Source: Monilinia fructicola
Lineage: Eukaryota > Ascomycota > Leotiomycetes > Helotiales > Sclerotiniaceae
Direction: 5' to 3'
Length of the DNA: 64,000 nucleotides
NCBI GenBank assembly: GCA_008692225.1
Contig: VICG01000003.1
Span: 2,783,501 to 2,847,500 of the forward strand
Part shown: piece after piece, positions 1-11,390 of the stretch
Layout of the letters: the number at the start of each line of letters is the position of its first letter
How positions within the stretch are numbered: the stretch's first letter is position 1
The notes under the pieces: model-generated
The model's database searches: none
What the model saw: the letters and a program-made list of their open reading frames with translations, nothing else
What the model was told of the DNA's origin: nothing
Translations under genes and position numbers: made by a program

Positions 1-108
1 GCTTTCTTGGTCTGTGTCGAGCTCCATATTGTCCTTGATATCCTTTGTCACGGCCCGCAGGATTATTCTTATTCTTATGAGCTCTGCCCTGCATTCATCT
101 TCCGTCAT
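1..108 (-). CDS. 5' end of a gene truncated by the left window edge, unknown protein
   Basis: On the minus strand an ATG at 108-106 opens a frame that stays open to base 1 (36 codons). The peptide is charged and helical-looking, beginning MTEDECRAELIRIR and continuing with KDIKDN and LDTDQES. An in-frame TGA lies just upstream of the ATG, so this ATG fits a start. However, CCACAG precedes it directly and could instead be an intron acceptor. No domain can be named from so short a piece, and the rest of the gene lies outside the window. Confidence 0.4.
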   Translation of the reverse strand, partial: MTEDECRAELIRIRIILRAVTKDIKDNMELDTDQES

Positions 109-1912
109 CTGTGGTCAATAGGAGTTGCTGGCGCTGCATTATCGGGAAAGTAATGGACTCTGTCTGCGGAAGGCATTTTGAGTGCAGTGATATATGATGA
201 TAACTTTTGAGATGTAGCTGTCTTTCGAAGTTGAGTTTGTGAGGTTGAGTAGTTTCTTGACTAGATGAGCCGAGATTGGAGTCTGAATCCTAGAGCAAAA
301 CTGGTAGCTTGAGGTATCTCAACAGGATTCAAGGTAGCTGAAAGTCAAGGGTAAAGATATTGCTGATGGGCTGGAACAAGTAGAACTTATTTTGCGTATC
401 TAGTGATCGAAGCAGGACTTATGAAGTTGAGACTGTCTGTTTGTTTGTCTGGTTTCTGGAAGCTCGAATGGATTTTGATACAAAAGTCTAAGCAGAGGGG
501 GTGATCTCGAACTCTATATGCACTTTTCAACCTGCTCTGATGGGGACTCGATGACTATGTTTATCTGTCAAAACATGTCAAATTTTTCGAGTGGTAACAC
601 AATGGGTCGATGATTTGAGATTTCTCGCGTGGAATGATTCATTTTCCCCGTGGTATATGCCGGATTCGAGGGGTTTACGGGACGCCATGTGGAAAAAGGC
701 GGGATCTCGCGTGGGAAGTTCGTGGGGTTGAGGCTATGATTTATGGAGAATCATGGTACCGGTTTTGATTTTAGATGTTAATATTTCAAGTCATAGGTTT
801 GAGGGACAAGTAGTTAAGCAGTCAAGCAATCAAGTATCGGTGAATTCAGTTTTATTAACTGGTTCATTGATTCTGTAATGTTGTTGTCGTTAACTTGTTT
901 AATTAGTCAAAACGTAATTCTTGTTTAGTATTCGAATACACAGAAAATGAATATGTATACTCTTCTCCTTTCCAAATCTCGGATCGTGTTTGACTTTGAT
1001 AATAATTTTTACCGTCCATCATATTTCTAGCTTTTTAGTATTTTGAAAACGTGAGCTTTTACACATAATTAATCAGAAAACAATACTATTGAAACTTTCC
1101 TAAAATAAATCAAGTTTAAAGAATTATTTGAACATAGAAAAATACATATCCTCACATAAGATAGATACTCTTTGTTTTCATATCAATCAAAATCATCAAT
1201 TTCAATTATATAATCCTCTAACATCCATTTCCTTCTCTACAGTACCCATCAACCTATATTAAGCGAAAGGCCCCTTTAAACCAAGATACATCCATTTCAC
1301 TTAAAATATTTATATACTATTAATAAATCTACAATAAATCCCTTCTAATACATCAAAAATTGTTATTAAAAGAATAAGAAAATCAAGATTTTATAAGTTA
1401 AAAAAATATTTTTCTATTTGATATATTAACTAAAAGAGATTTGAAAAATATATTATTAATTTTTTATCATATATTAATATCCAAATACTGATTGTTCAAA
1501 ACTTTTAATACTGTTATTATTATAAGAAATCTTATGATTTATCAAAGTAGATGAGTTTTAGTATGAAAGTGGGTAGGCAAAATATAAGTCGACCAATACT
1601 GTAGTCCCTAATGAATTAATAAAAGCATATCGTTATGAATTGGAAAAAAATACTTGAATCTTAATTGACCGGCTTCTGCCAATCCCTATGAGTTAGTGCT
1701 GTCAGTAGACTGACTAGTTGGTCACTCTGGTTGGGGGAGTCTTGAGTGTGAAAGTGCAACGTATGATGGTTGTTATTTTATATTTGCATCTCTATCTCCC
1801 AATATCCCTATCCCTCTGTCCCTCTATCTCTCCGTCTTCCAGTCTCTCTGTCTCTATCCACGCCTCTCCAATATACCACGCATCCACCCCCATCTCAAAA
1901 GCCTAGATACAA
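109..1912. other. intergenic, partly AT-rich
   Basis: I see no convincing coding region here. From about 880 to 1640 the sequence is strongly AT-rich with many short A and T runs. The flanks are of ordinary composition. A CT-rich stretch with repeated TCTCTC and CCCTAT blocks lies at about 1786-1870. Confidence 0.5.
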
Positions 1913-2297
1913 TTATATTCCTGCAGATCCTTCAGAAAATTCATCCAATATTTTATACTCGGCGAAGATCTTCGACATCAACCTTTGTCGCTCCTTATTT
2001 TTATCCCTCCCAAGCTCCTCGGGTGAGTAATCCAATATCTGAGATCGATCACTATTCAAAGATCGTTCAATATCGAAGAGAGTGGTCCACCAATTTCTCT
2101 CAACTCCTTCTTGTGCCTTTCCTGGGTGAGGGTCCACAAGTCGCGAAGTCTTTTGCTCTCGGAGATGTTTCTCTCGCAAGAGCTTTTGAAAGGGGGGAAT
2201 GATTCCTGGGTGCAGGGGGGAGGCGAGGGAGCGGCTCGGGCGCGCGGCGAGGAGGGGGTATGGCTGTGCGCTGGTTGGGATCGAAGGTGGAATTCAT
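1913..2297 (-). CDS. possible small protein gene, frame broken, function unknown
   Basis: Overlapping minus-strand frames give pieces that look coding. Around 2100-2200 one frame is rich in K, R and E with a helical pattern (SKRLRDLWTLTQERHKKEL). The adjoining frame runs NWWTTLFDIERSL, then SQILDYSPEELGRDKN and ends at a TAA at 1913. Joining them needs a frame change near 2090-2100, similar to the indels in other genes of this window. An upstream frame from 2297 starts MNSTFDPNQRTAIPPPRR and is proline-rich. It may be a small conserved fungal protein, but I cannot name a family. It could also be chance open frame. Confidence 0.3.
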
Positions 2298-2981
2298 CTT
2301 TTCTTGAGGTTGGATTTTGCTTGGTGGGTTTATGTGATGTTGGGGTTTTACTTTGCGTGAAAGTATTGCTAGAGGAGGTGGATAGAGGTATTTAATCCGT
2401 AAATATCACAGACTCGTGAGAGAGCGAAGACTGTAGTGAAATATTCGTAATTTCGCGGGGGCAAGACTTGTCGTAGTTTGGGTTTTGATGGGCCTAGAGA
2501 GACTTTTCTATATAGTGAGATTATTTGATAAGAAAAAAAGTCGAAAACAGGAAAAACCCGGTTTATTTAAGCACTTGGAGAGACCTCAGATGTTCCTCCA
2601 AATCATCAATACCAATGACAATATTTTGCAGATTCCTGATATTCGAGTCACCACCTAAATCGTGACACAGTAAAAACATACAAGGATATGAATAATCAAA
2701 AGTGTGATCACTCGATGAGTCTTTGATCCTACAGCTTCCCGATTTCAATATTGATTATAAGGATATGAATAGTATATATGCCTTGATAATAAAGTATAGT
2801 GACTTACTTATACATCGATAAAAAATGATATCCCAATACTATTCTGAAATCAAAGAGAGAAGAGAAGAAGGGTAATGATAATAAAATCCCAAAATACATA
2901 GCATATAAAGAATCAGATAGAATTATGAACGATGAAAACGAAAACATAAAATAATCTTATGGTCACTACCCCTTATAATAC
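2298..2981. other. intergenic
   Basis: No gene is supported here. The stretch holds short open frames without recognisable content and an AT-rich run at about 2750-2960, next to the inverted-repeat element that follows. Confidence 0.5.
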
Positions 2982-3343
2982 ACGGTAAATTGCTCTCATG
3001 CCACGAAAGCCGAAACGATTCTACACTTATGCCACATAGATGCTATAGTAAAGACTTTACCACTCCACCATAGATTCCACCATTCCATTCCATTTTAGAT
3101 TTCACTCTCCATTCTTTTCCTGCCATATCACTATACACTCACTCACTCTACTCTTCCATTTTAGATTATACCCTCCGCCAGCTCCCACCATCGCTTCTAC
3201 CGTTCCATCATAGATTGCATCATTTCACCGCGGTGCAGTAGCAATAGTATAGAATCAACATGGCACAAAAGGAAAAAGATGTGGATGTTCATCGCATGAG
3301 AGTATGGTTTTCGGCTCTGGTGGCATAAGAGTAACTTACCGCA
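2982..3343. mobile_element. MITE-like element with about 45-bp terminal inverted repeats
   Basis: The left end (about 2982-3030) reads CGGTAAATTGCTCTCATGCC, then AC and AGCCGAAA. The reverse complement of the right end (about 3290-3343) reads CGGTAAGTTACTCTTATGCC, then AC and AGCCGAAA. Most differences between the arms are A/G or C/T transitions. The interior of about 260 bp has no open frame of note and contains degenerate repeats built on CCATTCCATT and TTTTAGAT. This is the structure of a non-autonomous DNA transposon. I could not find an unambiguous target-site duplication, so the exact ends are uncertain by a few bases. Confidence 0.6.
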
Positions 3344-4091
3344 CAATCAACAATAATCCACGATACCAATAAGAATAGAACTGTACACCAAAACCCCTCA
3401 CACCATCATCGTCACAATATACAACGCTAAATCCCCTATTCACCTACTTTCAAGATATCCATAGAGATCCATTCCTTCAACCCTCCATCTCTTTATCCAT
3501 ACCACCCTTCATCACTAGAAGAAGCAGACAGACTATGAACTTCTCATCCGCATCCACATCCCCATCCAAACTCCCAGTAACTCCTCAAAACACTTCAACT
3601 TAGACCAGACCAAACCAGACCAGAGGAGAACGGATTCCAAACCCCAACTCAAGGGTTCGAGAATATCAAAATTATACATCTTAAGCTACTAACATCTGTC
3701 ACGGATTTCAAGACAATAGCTCCTGATCTATAAATATCACTTTGTAAAGTCCCACTTGGGATTTACCACTCTCATTCTCGATATGAACATCTGATAATGA
3801 GAACTGGGATTAGATATGTCAATGTGCAGATTTCACTCATAAGTTCATATCACGCTGATTCAAGGCCATCTAATCATCCAGGAAAGATCTTCTTCACTGT
3901 GAGCCCTCTTTATGTACAAATGACTTTGGCCGCTGTGTCATTGCAGTACCGTATTTACAAATCCATAAACCCAGTACTCCCTCTGCCATGCCATGCTATG
4001 CTGATCCGAATTCTCCGCGAGAAATGTAAAATCAAGTACTCCTGATTACTCCATCCAAATTTTTCTAGACAGCCCTGGGTATTGTGTCGAA
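3344..4091. other. intergenic
   Basis: No supported gene. A short open frame at 3797-4045 on the plus strand has no recognisable features. The region lies downstream of the aspartic protease gene on the opposite strand and probably holds its 3' untranslated region and terminator. Confidence 0.45.
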
Positions 4092-6008
4092 CTAAAAGAG
4101 AAGAGCTGTTGCGAAGGCTACTAGTAAATACATTGGAGAAGAGTAGCTTCTAATCTGGTCCCCACCAGAAGCATGAGTTGAGGAAGCAGATGTAGAAGCC
4201 GAGTCCGATACGGCCGTTCCGGAGGATTGAGTGCTAAGGGTCGTTGATGTTCCCGGAAGTAGAGAGTTCGATGCTGTTCCTGTTTGAGTGGCAGAACCTG
4301 GGGAAAATGTGTTAGATACAAGATCAGAAGTAGCCATTGCGAATCCAAAGCCAGCGGAGAGAGTGTTGGTAGGATCAAGTTTTGATATTCCAGTGCTCTC
4401 AATGGGAACTTGTGTAGCAGAAGTAAGAGTAGAAGTAGAAGTGGAAGTAGAAGTAGCGGTAGAAGTAGAGGTAGGGGTAGTAGTAGGAATAGGAGTAGTA
4501 AGAGTAGAGGTAGGAATAATAAGAATAGAGGTAGGCCCACCAGAAAGAGGTTGAAGTTGCCGAGGATGTAACGGCTTTCTTTGGCGCTAAGCCTATATGA
4601 CCATTAGTATATGTGTAACAGAAGCGAGCTCAGAGAATTTACGTACCGATACGGTTTTGATCAACATCGAACAAGGCGTAGATGTTCTTGAAGAGAGTAT
4701 CACCAATCAACCAAGAGTTCTTATCAACCACAGACACTCCATAGATATTGCTTGTACAAACTCCATCGACTGAAGGCCCAACCCAATCTTCAGAAGAAAC
4801 ATTATATGTGACTCCAGAAAAGGTAAATGACATAGACGTGGTTTGTAGAACAAGGAACTGTCCACGTATTGTTGTCTGTGGTTTTAGCATTTGGCACAAG
4901 TGCATGAAATGCAATTACATCTGTCGGTTGTCCAAAAACATAAGATGTTCCACTATCAAGGTAGCCCAATCTTCCGGTGATTCCCAACTTGAGTGTTGCC
5001 AAAACCCACGTTATCAAGAGGAAGTGCCCAATGATGTGGACCGTTTTTCGCAACATTCGTATAACTCAAACTACCACTGTAGCGTGAGGTATCCGGAGCA
5101 CCAAAGTTGATTTCTCCAGTGTTGGGACCATCCGATGCGCGATTTAAGTCCATTCCAAACACGTTTGCCTTCAATGACTTCGAGCTAACAACTGTTTCCA
5201 AAAAGTTTGGTACCGGGCCAGTTTGTTGAGACAATCCTAGAATTCCAGAGAAAGGGAAGGCGTTGAACTGATCACTGGTACTATTGGCAATACCTAGAGT
5301 ATAAGGGAAGCTCATACCAGCAAATTTGATTGTATCGGTAGCATATGTTCCAGTGACATGACCGGATCCATACGCAATACTCAAATCCATGTCGACTGCC
5401 TTGAAAGTCGATGAGTCTGCTGCACCAAAAGAGGCACGGGATTTACATGCAGTAGAAGTACAATCAGGTCCCATAACCCAACTTGTACCAGCCCCTGTAT
5501 CTAGTAACATTAACAATGGATCGTTCTTGCTTCCTAATTCCACTTGAGCGAAATAGGAAAAATCAGTTCCGGTCTGCAGAATACCTGCACTGTTTGCCTG
5601 TGAAGGGACAGCTGCAGATTGGATTGAAAAAGGGCGTATCATCATTCTTTACTAGGGTAGATCTACGCCCTTCCACTCTGGTAGGTTTCAGGTTCTCTTC
5701 CAGGGTTATATTTGCGAATCAGGCGATCCGCTAGCTCGCGGATTTGAACATCTCTGGGTATATCGGCCTTCCAGTAACAAATTAGCCAAACCACATGATA
5801 TCAACTTTATCGAACTTACAGAAGGGAGCTTTTGGACGAGTTTGAGGACGGAATTGCTCTCATGATCTGCAACTTCTCTCTTGGGGGTCCCTGGGCAGTT
5901 TTATTATAGCTCGCATCTATAATCTGGAAAATATGCGTAGAATGCCAATGAAGATTGAAGGAGCGTAAATAGGGCGAACAGCGTCACCTGCAAGTTGAAG
6001 AACCACAT
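4092..6008 (-). pseudogene. secreted pepsin-like aspartic protease with GPI-type tail; frame broken and two in-frame stops
   Basis: This is a member of peptidase family A1. An ATG at 6008 begins a clear signal peptide (MWFFNLQVTLFALFTLLQ, then SSLAFYAYFPDY). A basic propeptide follows, with VQIRELADRLIRKYNP. The mature part has the first catalytic motif LLDTGAGTSWV, the flap region IAYGSGHVTG, the second catalytic motif YLDSGTSYV and the C-terminal NRIGLAP signature. A Ser/Thr-rich linker and a hydrophobic end (MYLLVAFATALLF) suggest a GPI anchor and a wall or membrane location. Introns fit at 5768-5819 and 4593-4646. The frame is interrupted by apparent one-base insertions at 5668-5670, 5627-5631, 4983-4985, 4842-4844 and 4544-4546. 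Two consecutive TAA codons lie at 5901-5906 between the signal peptide and propeptide. Family assignment is firm. Whether the gene is dead or badly sequenced is open. Confidence 0.88.
4405..4540 (-). repeat. Ser/Thr-codon microsatellite in the protease linker
   Basis: Imperfect hexamer repeats (GAAGTA and GTAGAG variants on the plus strand) encode runs of Ser, Thr and Pro on the minus strand. This is the expected O-glycosylated spacer between the catalytic domain and the GPI signal. In another frame the same bases read as a long poly-Leu shadow. Confidence 0.7.
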
Positions 6009-8419
6009 GATGGCTTATAAAGGAAGTATCTCAAGAAGATAATGTATCAAAGCCTGGTAATACCCAAGCACCATTCGAACCCCGGACGATGAATCCTGAA
6101 TTGTGGCGCACAAACTTTGGGAAATTGGATATTTTGTAGGTGAATTCTTGACCAGACAGGAAACTAGTTTGAACTGATAGAACCAGGTGCCTCGGGACTT
6201 AGGCCGTCGATTATGTTGTTGATAGGAGTACTCTTCAAGGGGTGATCTGAACCTGGAATTGTCTCTTGGTTACAGTCTAATGGTCTGAACTGTATCATTC
6301 ATTGATGGATTGAATTAATGATGAGAATGACCAGAATGCCGGACTCTCTTGATTTATTCAATATTAGATATTATAATTATTATGAGAATATGAAAATAAT
6401 TAAATAACACCAAGCGGGTCAAAGACAGTCAAGTCGTCAACTGTGCTTGTTAGAATGGATATGTATGATGATCTGAAGGGAAGAAAAGACAAAGTCGTGA
6501 ACGTCAAAATGTGAGATCTGTATGTATGGATGGTAGCTTGAAGATAAGAAAATTGAGCCTTCCAAAGAACATCAAAAAAGATCCAATGTGCTCTATAGAA
6601 CAAGAGGGAAAATCCAGAACTAATGAAGGTATTCTGAAATGTGGTGAGGTTGAAGGAAGAAAACGAAAGAGAGTGTGGAGATATTGGAGAGGAAGAGAAA
6701 ATGAAGGGTTAAAAGAAGATCGAGTAGGAAGGAAAGAGAGACCGTTATTGCGGTTGTTGTTGTAGTTGTTGCTTTGCTCTGCTTTTCTTTGCTTTGCTTT
6801 GCTTTGCTTTGCTTTGCTTTCTTTGCCTTGCTAGATTTCCTACTTGATTGATCTTGCTTGCGACTTGCATAGTTCTACTTTAAAATCCAACAGGCTCAAT
6901 GTTAACGTACGTACTTACATAATGTGGAGGAGCTCTGCCGTGGTAGTACGGAGTATAGCTAGTAGCTACCTAGTAGTGTCTGTTCCGAGAAAGAAATCAT
7001 GGGCTAAAATCAAAATAGGTAAAGTTAATCTATTTCGCTTGACGATCATTGATGTATGTTGCCTGATTTAGTTCATAACTCTAGACCTTTTTGACCTTTT
7101 AGACCTTTTGTTCCTCTTAGTCCTCTTGCTCCTTTTAGTGCTTTTTTTTGTAAATCAGGGGTCAAAGATCTACTTTTTTATTAATTTTCACCAACCTCGT
7201 CTATCCATGGTGATCTCTCAAGGCTTGGGAATCAAAAAGCATGGAAAAACTTCAAGGCGGCCACGGTAGAGTTAATCCACTCAAACCATCATCCCATCTT
7301 CTTCCTAATCGTCATCGTAAAACTATCAGTAGGGTTAGCCACTCCACTCCTCTTCCTCCTCATCCTTCCGAGTTTGATCTCCTGAATGAGGGGGAAGATC
7401 TCCTGCATACAGTATTGTACCGTAGTCGGATAGTGGGGAGTTGGTGAGAAAGGGAATGGTATCAGATGTCATAGCTCCGGAGAATCCGATTGTTCATCAG
7501 TTCGAAGTTCTAGAAGATTATTGGCGGTTTTTGCGTTTACGCTGTACAGATTTTCCCAACTAAATTCAGCCCAGGCTAGCAACAACACAGCCCTCCAGGG
7601 CTTTGGAATATTAATACACAAAAGTTGATCCTAGCAAAGCCAATCATAATTTCTGAGAAATCGAATTTCCTAAATTACGATGCTTCGCCGTCTGTGCTGA
7701 ACGAACGCCACATTAGATTTATCCGAGAGAAAAGCCATTTCCTTAGGCCATACATTAAACTTTAGGACCTCGAACAACTCCAGACTCCTATGATATCCTA
7801 TTGGTGGTTTCCCTTCATCAATTCATGATCCGTCTAAAATTTGAAACATAGGCTCTCATCAATTACGAGTCACTATCATCACTCATCGTCCGATCTTCAT
7901 AATGATGACTATACAATGATAAAATGTCGTTCTCTTCTTGGCCTCCCAATTTGTTGTCGTATCGATATCTATTTTTCGTATGAATATACATATATGTTGA
8001 CCGAGACCAGCCGAAAATGAGATATCGCTTCTGCATAAATCCATGCCTATGTTACACCCATGGCGCAAACCAGTCCATTCAGATTTGGTGGCGTTCTGAA
8101 TTCTCCAGAAATGTTTTCATTGCAGGGGCCCCTATCCTGGGAGCACTGATAACTCTGTAAATGGCCTCAGTTGCTGGGAAATTCTCGAGGTTTGCAAGAT
8201 GGATTTGTTTGAGTTTGGCTGTTTCCCGTAAAGCAACAATCACAGGATAGTCAATCACCCTTCCATCATCCCGTCAAAATCCCCTTACTATGTCACCAAA
8301 ATGTCTGACGTCTAGCCGAACATTGAGAAGTCTCCGGCTTGGCTTGGGTGTACAAACGGCTGAGAGGCTCTCTGCATCCCAAATGTCTTACACTGGTGTC
8401 TTGAAACGTTGTGTCTTGA
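6009..8419. other. 2.4-kb intergenic region with a TTTGC pentamer tract
   Basis: The part next to 6008 should hold the promoter of the protease. A run of TTTGC repeats lies at about 6774-6823. A copy of TACGGAGTA is at 6947-6955. The T-rich stretch 7083-7150 contains short repeats built on CCTTTT and CCTCTT. Open frames here (for example 6511-6765 and 7241-7447) have no recognisable domains and I do not support them as genes. Confidence 0.5.
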
Positions 8420-9470
8420 TCAATTAGTAGACTCGAATTTCTGTCCATATTCCAGATACCATTCATGGGCTGCTTGAGTTATTCGTCGGCCTCTAGGATC
8501 GTCCAAGGAATTTTTCAAATTTTCCAATGCTTGCAAAAAGGCGAATTTTGAATTCTCTGTTATGTTTACAGATGCCACCAAAGTCCTCAGGAACACCCAT
8601 AATGATTCCTCTTTCCATCTCAACGAAATGGCCATCCCAAGAACTTCTTCACAAATCAAGGACTTTTGGGCCACTGGATTTGACATGTTCAAAAATGGTT
8701 TTAGAAGATAGACAGAATAACAGGAAAGACCATCCCGAGGTATCTCCCGGGTGCCTCAAACACCACTTCTTCACATTGTCTATCATGCTCAGGTAGGTAG
8801 AAGCATCAAGTCCATCTGATACCGATTCTACCAACCACCTCATGTGAGTCCACGCGTAATAATTTCGAGGATGCCTCTCAGCTGCCACCATAACAATCGA
8901 TGCAAAGTCTCCAAGTACATCATGCGGTATATGCATGGACTGACGAACCTCGAGAAGCCATTTTCGATGACTCCATAGTGTTGGTGACTTTGTATGACGA
9001 TTGAGATGAGACGTGAGAAGACTATCGATGAAATATAGCTCCCTTCTCAGAGCCTCTTCAAGCTGAGGCTTAGATGAAGCACGAATTTGTTGTATCAGTC
9101 GTTTTCTCGCATTACACGCTGTTAAATGTTCCGGATCGGTAAGAAGAATGATAGAAGTAGAATTTCGAATCTCGTGTGAATGATCGGAACTCAGATCCTT
9201 GAACTTGAAGAACACCTGCCGTGCAACGACAAATGCTTGAATGAGCGAGATTTTCGATATAGCAATGCTATTCTCCACCCGAACGATCATGTTAAATCCA
9301 AAACCTGGTGGTATTTGACCCTTCCCGAGCAGTTCGAAGTCCATCAATTGGTGCGTGAAAGAATAAGAATCAGTGTCAGGGTCAATCACTTTCACAATAT
9401 CATCGTAAGCCTTTTGAGAATCGCCTGCTTTGATAGATGCTGCAGCATCTTCGTCAAGGGCTCTTGACAT
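8420..9470 (-). CDS. protein prenyltransferase alpha-subunit repeat protein (PTAR1-like), one frameshift
   Basis: The start at 9470 gives MSRALDEDAAASIKAG. Tetratricopeptide-like repeats of the PPTA type are visible: LTACNARKRLI, SPTLWSHRKWLL, HPRNYYAWTHMRWLV and HPGDTSGWSFLLFCL. These have the spacing and W-x-x-R/H pattern seen in farnesyl- and geranylgeranyl-transferase alpha subunits. Human PTAR1 pairs with RabGGTB to prenylate Ykt6; whether this homologue does the same is inference. The frame shifts at a run of five A at 8691-8695. With four A it continues into NPVAQKSLICEEVLG and ends after YLEYGQKFESTN. At about 350 aa it is near the size of fungal PTAR1-like proteins. It lies head to head with GET1, 388 bp away. 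Confidence 0.83.
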
Positions 9471-9858
9471 GATGGTAAGGTTTGGAACAGACCAGTGTGG
9501 GGGATTATCCAAATAATCTTACCAGCCATCTGGTCGATAAGACTGATCAAGTACCTGGCCGTCGAAAGTTAAGATGGCCACATCTAACCTGAATAACAAT
9601 TCGATGTCAACATTGGTACGTTGTTAGCAGATTGGATTGTTACGATTGTCTGTATTGTATTGTCTTCATCATTCCAAAAGCCTTACCCGTGATGACATCT
9701 AGATGGTCCGTGCACCTGCAGCTCCCATCTGCCATACAAATTATAATACATGGCAAGCAGCCCACCAAAGCGGAACACGACACATTTCCAAACAAGCATA
9801 TCTCCAGGAAGCCTTCAAGAAAGACAGCAGTCGGTTTCGACTGAATAGCTTCGCCAAT
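9471..9858. promoter_or_regulatory. shared divergent promoter of the PTAR1-like gene and GET1
   Basis: The two genes start on opposite strands 388 bp apart, so this interval must carry both promoters. It contains CT-rich and CA-containing stretches. No conserved operator can be assigned by eye. Confidence 0.5.
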
Positions 9859-10660
9859 ATGCCTTCCATCTTGCTCACCTGTTTTCTGGTGCAGCTGCTT
9901 ATTCATCTCGTCAATACCTTCGGCGCCGCTGCCATCAATAATCTAGTAAGCTCTTTTGAATTTTCCTATCTCTATGCACTCTCTACTCTTGTTCCAATGC
10001 ATTGGCTAACCAACCATAGTTATGGAACCTTTACAATATGTTGCCAACCCCAACCTCACAATCTGCGGGCGAGCAAAAGAAATTGAAGCGGGAATTCATG
10101 AAAGTACGTCATGAAATGAATGCTACGAGTAGTCAAGACGAATTTGCCAAATGGGCGAAATTGCGCAGGCAGCATGACAAGCTGTATGATCAGCTGGAGA
10201 AATTGAGTATGTTCACTCTTGTTTTAAACCACAGATTTCAATATTGAGTAACTCGCAACTAACTTCCTTCTCACCCATAGAATCTTCTCTCGATTCAACC
10301 AAATCCACCTTCGATTCCTCCGTTTCTACACTTCGCTGGCTAGCCACAAATGGATTACGCATGTTGTTACAGTTTTGGTTCTCTAAGAAGGCTATGTTTT
10401 GGTTACCTAAAGGATGGTTTCCTTATTACGCAGAGTGGTTGTTGAGTTTTCCAGTAGCCCCAATGGGAAGTATCAGTATACAAGCATGGTCACTTGCATG
10501 TCAGGCTGTAATTTTGTTGGTCAGCGATGCTTTGATCGCGGTGATTGCGTTGGTTTTGAGAGCTGGAACTAGTGCACAGGGCCAGAAAGGAAAGAAAATG
10601 GAGGAACCAGTCGCGCCACGCGGACAAGGCACGGAAAAAGGTGGGAAGAAAGAGTCGTGA
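9859..10660 (+). CDS. GET1: Get1, ER membrane receptor subunit for tail-anchored protein insertion
   Basis: Get1 (WRB in animals) forms with Get2 the ER receptor for the Get3 ATPase carrying tail-anchored proteins. The model has three exons, 9859-9945, 10020-10206 and 10281-10660, giving 217 aa without any frame problem. The first exon encodes an N-terminal membrane helix ([19 protein letters not shown]). Exon 2 and the start of exon 3 give the cytosolic coiled coil that binds Get3 ([37 protein letters not shown]). Two more hydrophobic segments follow, around [19 protein letters not shown] and [19 protein letters not shown], then a basic tail ending KGGKKES. The branch sequence GCTAACC precedes the first acceptor. 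Length and topology match fungal Get1. Confidence 0.93.
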
Positions 10661-10815
10661 GGTTCATGACTCTCGACTTGGTTGATATATCATGGAAATT
10701 TACGAATATAATGATGTTATGTAAGCATTCTCACTCTCCTACAAAACACGGCGATGTGATATAAGGGATGTTTCTCAACAAAAAGACGCAAAGATCCTCA
10801 TAGCTAATGCTGAGA

Positions 10816-11020
10816 TCATGCAACACGAGTGAGATGACTCTTGGCAGAGTACTTGGGCTTGATCTGGGCATACTTTTTGACTGTGAGAGACCATTGAGAA
10901 ATAGGTCACCAAAGCTTCGAAAGTGCCACTGTGTGTAGCAAATTGATACCATACCTTTTGTCTTCCCGTACAAATTTTGAAGTTCCAGATTGAAACTATC
11001 ATGTACAAGAGAATAAGTAG
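10816..11020 (-). CDS. possible small spliced gene downstream of GET1
   Basis: On the minus strand a donor in AAAAGGTATGG and an acceptor in CTCACAG would join a frame reading NLYGKTK to VKKYAQIKPKYSAKSHLTRV, followed by A and TGA at 10816-10818. The joined C-terminal end is basic and looks more coding than the unspliced frames here. The 5' exon is not clear, and I recognise no family. Weakly supported. Confidence 0.2.
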
Positions 11021-11390
11021 AAATCCTCAATCGCAACTATGTTTCTCATGATCCAACTTATACTTGATATACTTGAGTATGGATGCGCATACGAATGTGA
11101 GTGTGAATATGAATTTGGAGTATTGAATGTGCGCTGTTGTTGATTTCATGAGATGAAAATTTCCCAAAAATTATTTATGCGGAATATTCTGAGACTCCAC
11201 ACTAGGCGTGGCGCTAACGAAAGCTAGGCTATTTCAAGTCACCGCTTTCATTATTGCTCCATTGTTCCATTGTTCTGCCACTTTTGATTATCTTATCGTG
11301 AACGTGTTCTGAAGAAGTTGTTCGCATCCCAAGGCTAGGTCACATCACATCAGTGACTTTTTCCAACAACTTGAGATTCCTACCCAAATC
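11021..11390. other. intergenic, promoter side of the 11391 gene
   Basis: AT-rich interval with repeated CATATTC/ACGAATG-like words at about 11085-11130. It should hold the promoter of the membrane-protein gene starting at 11391. No gene is seen. Confidence 0.45.

Noticed and set aside
4121..4540. 139-codon minus-strand frame with a long poly-Leu stretch, resembling a membrane protein
   Set aside because: It is a shadow of the Ser/Thr-rich linker and GPI tail of the aspartic protease in another frame.
6060..6150. GGTTCGAAT on the minus strand, like a tRNA T-loop
   Set aside because: The flanking bases do not pair into a T-stem and no D-arm or anticodon arm could be laid out.
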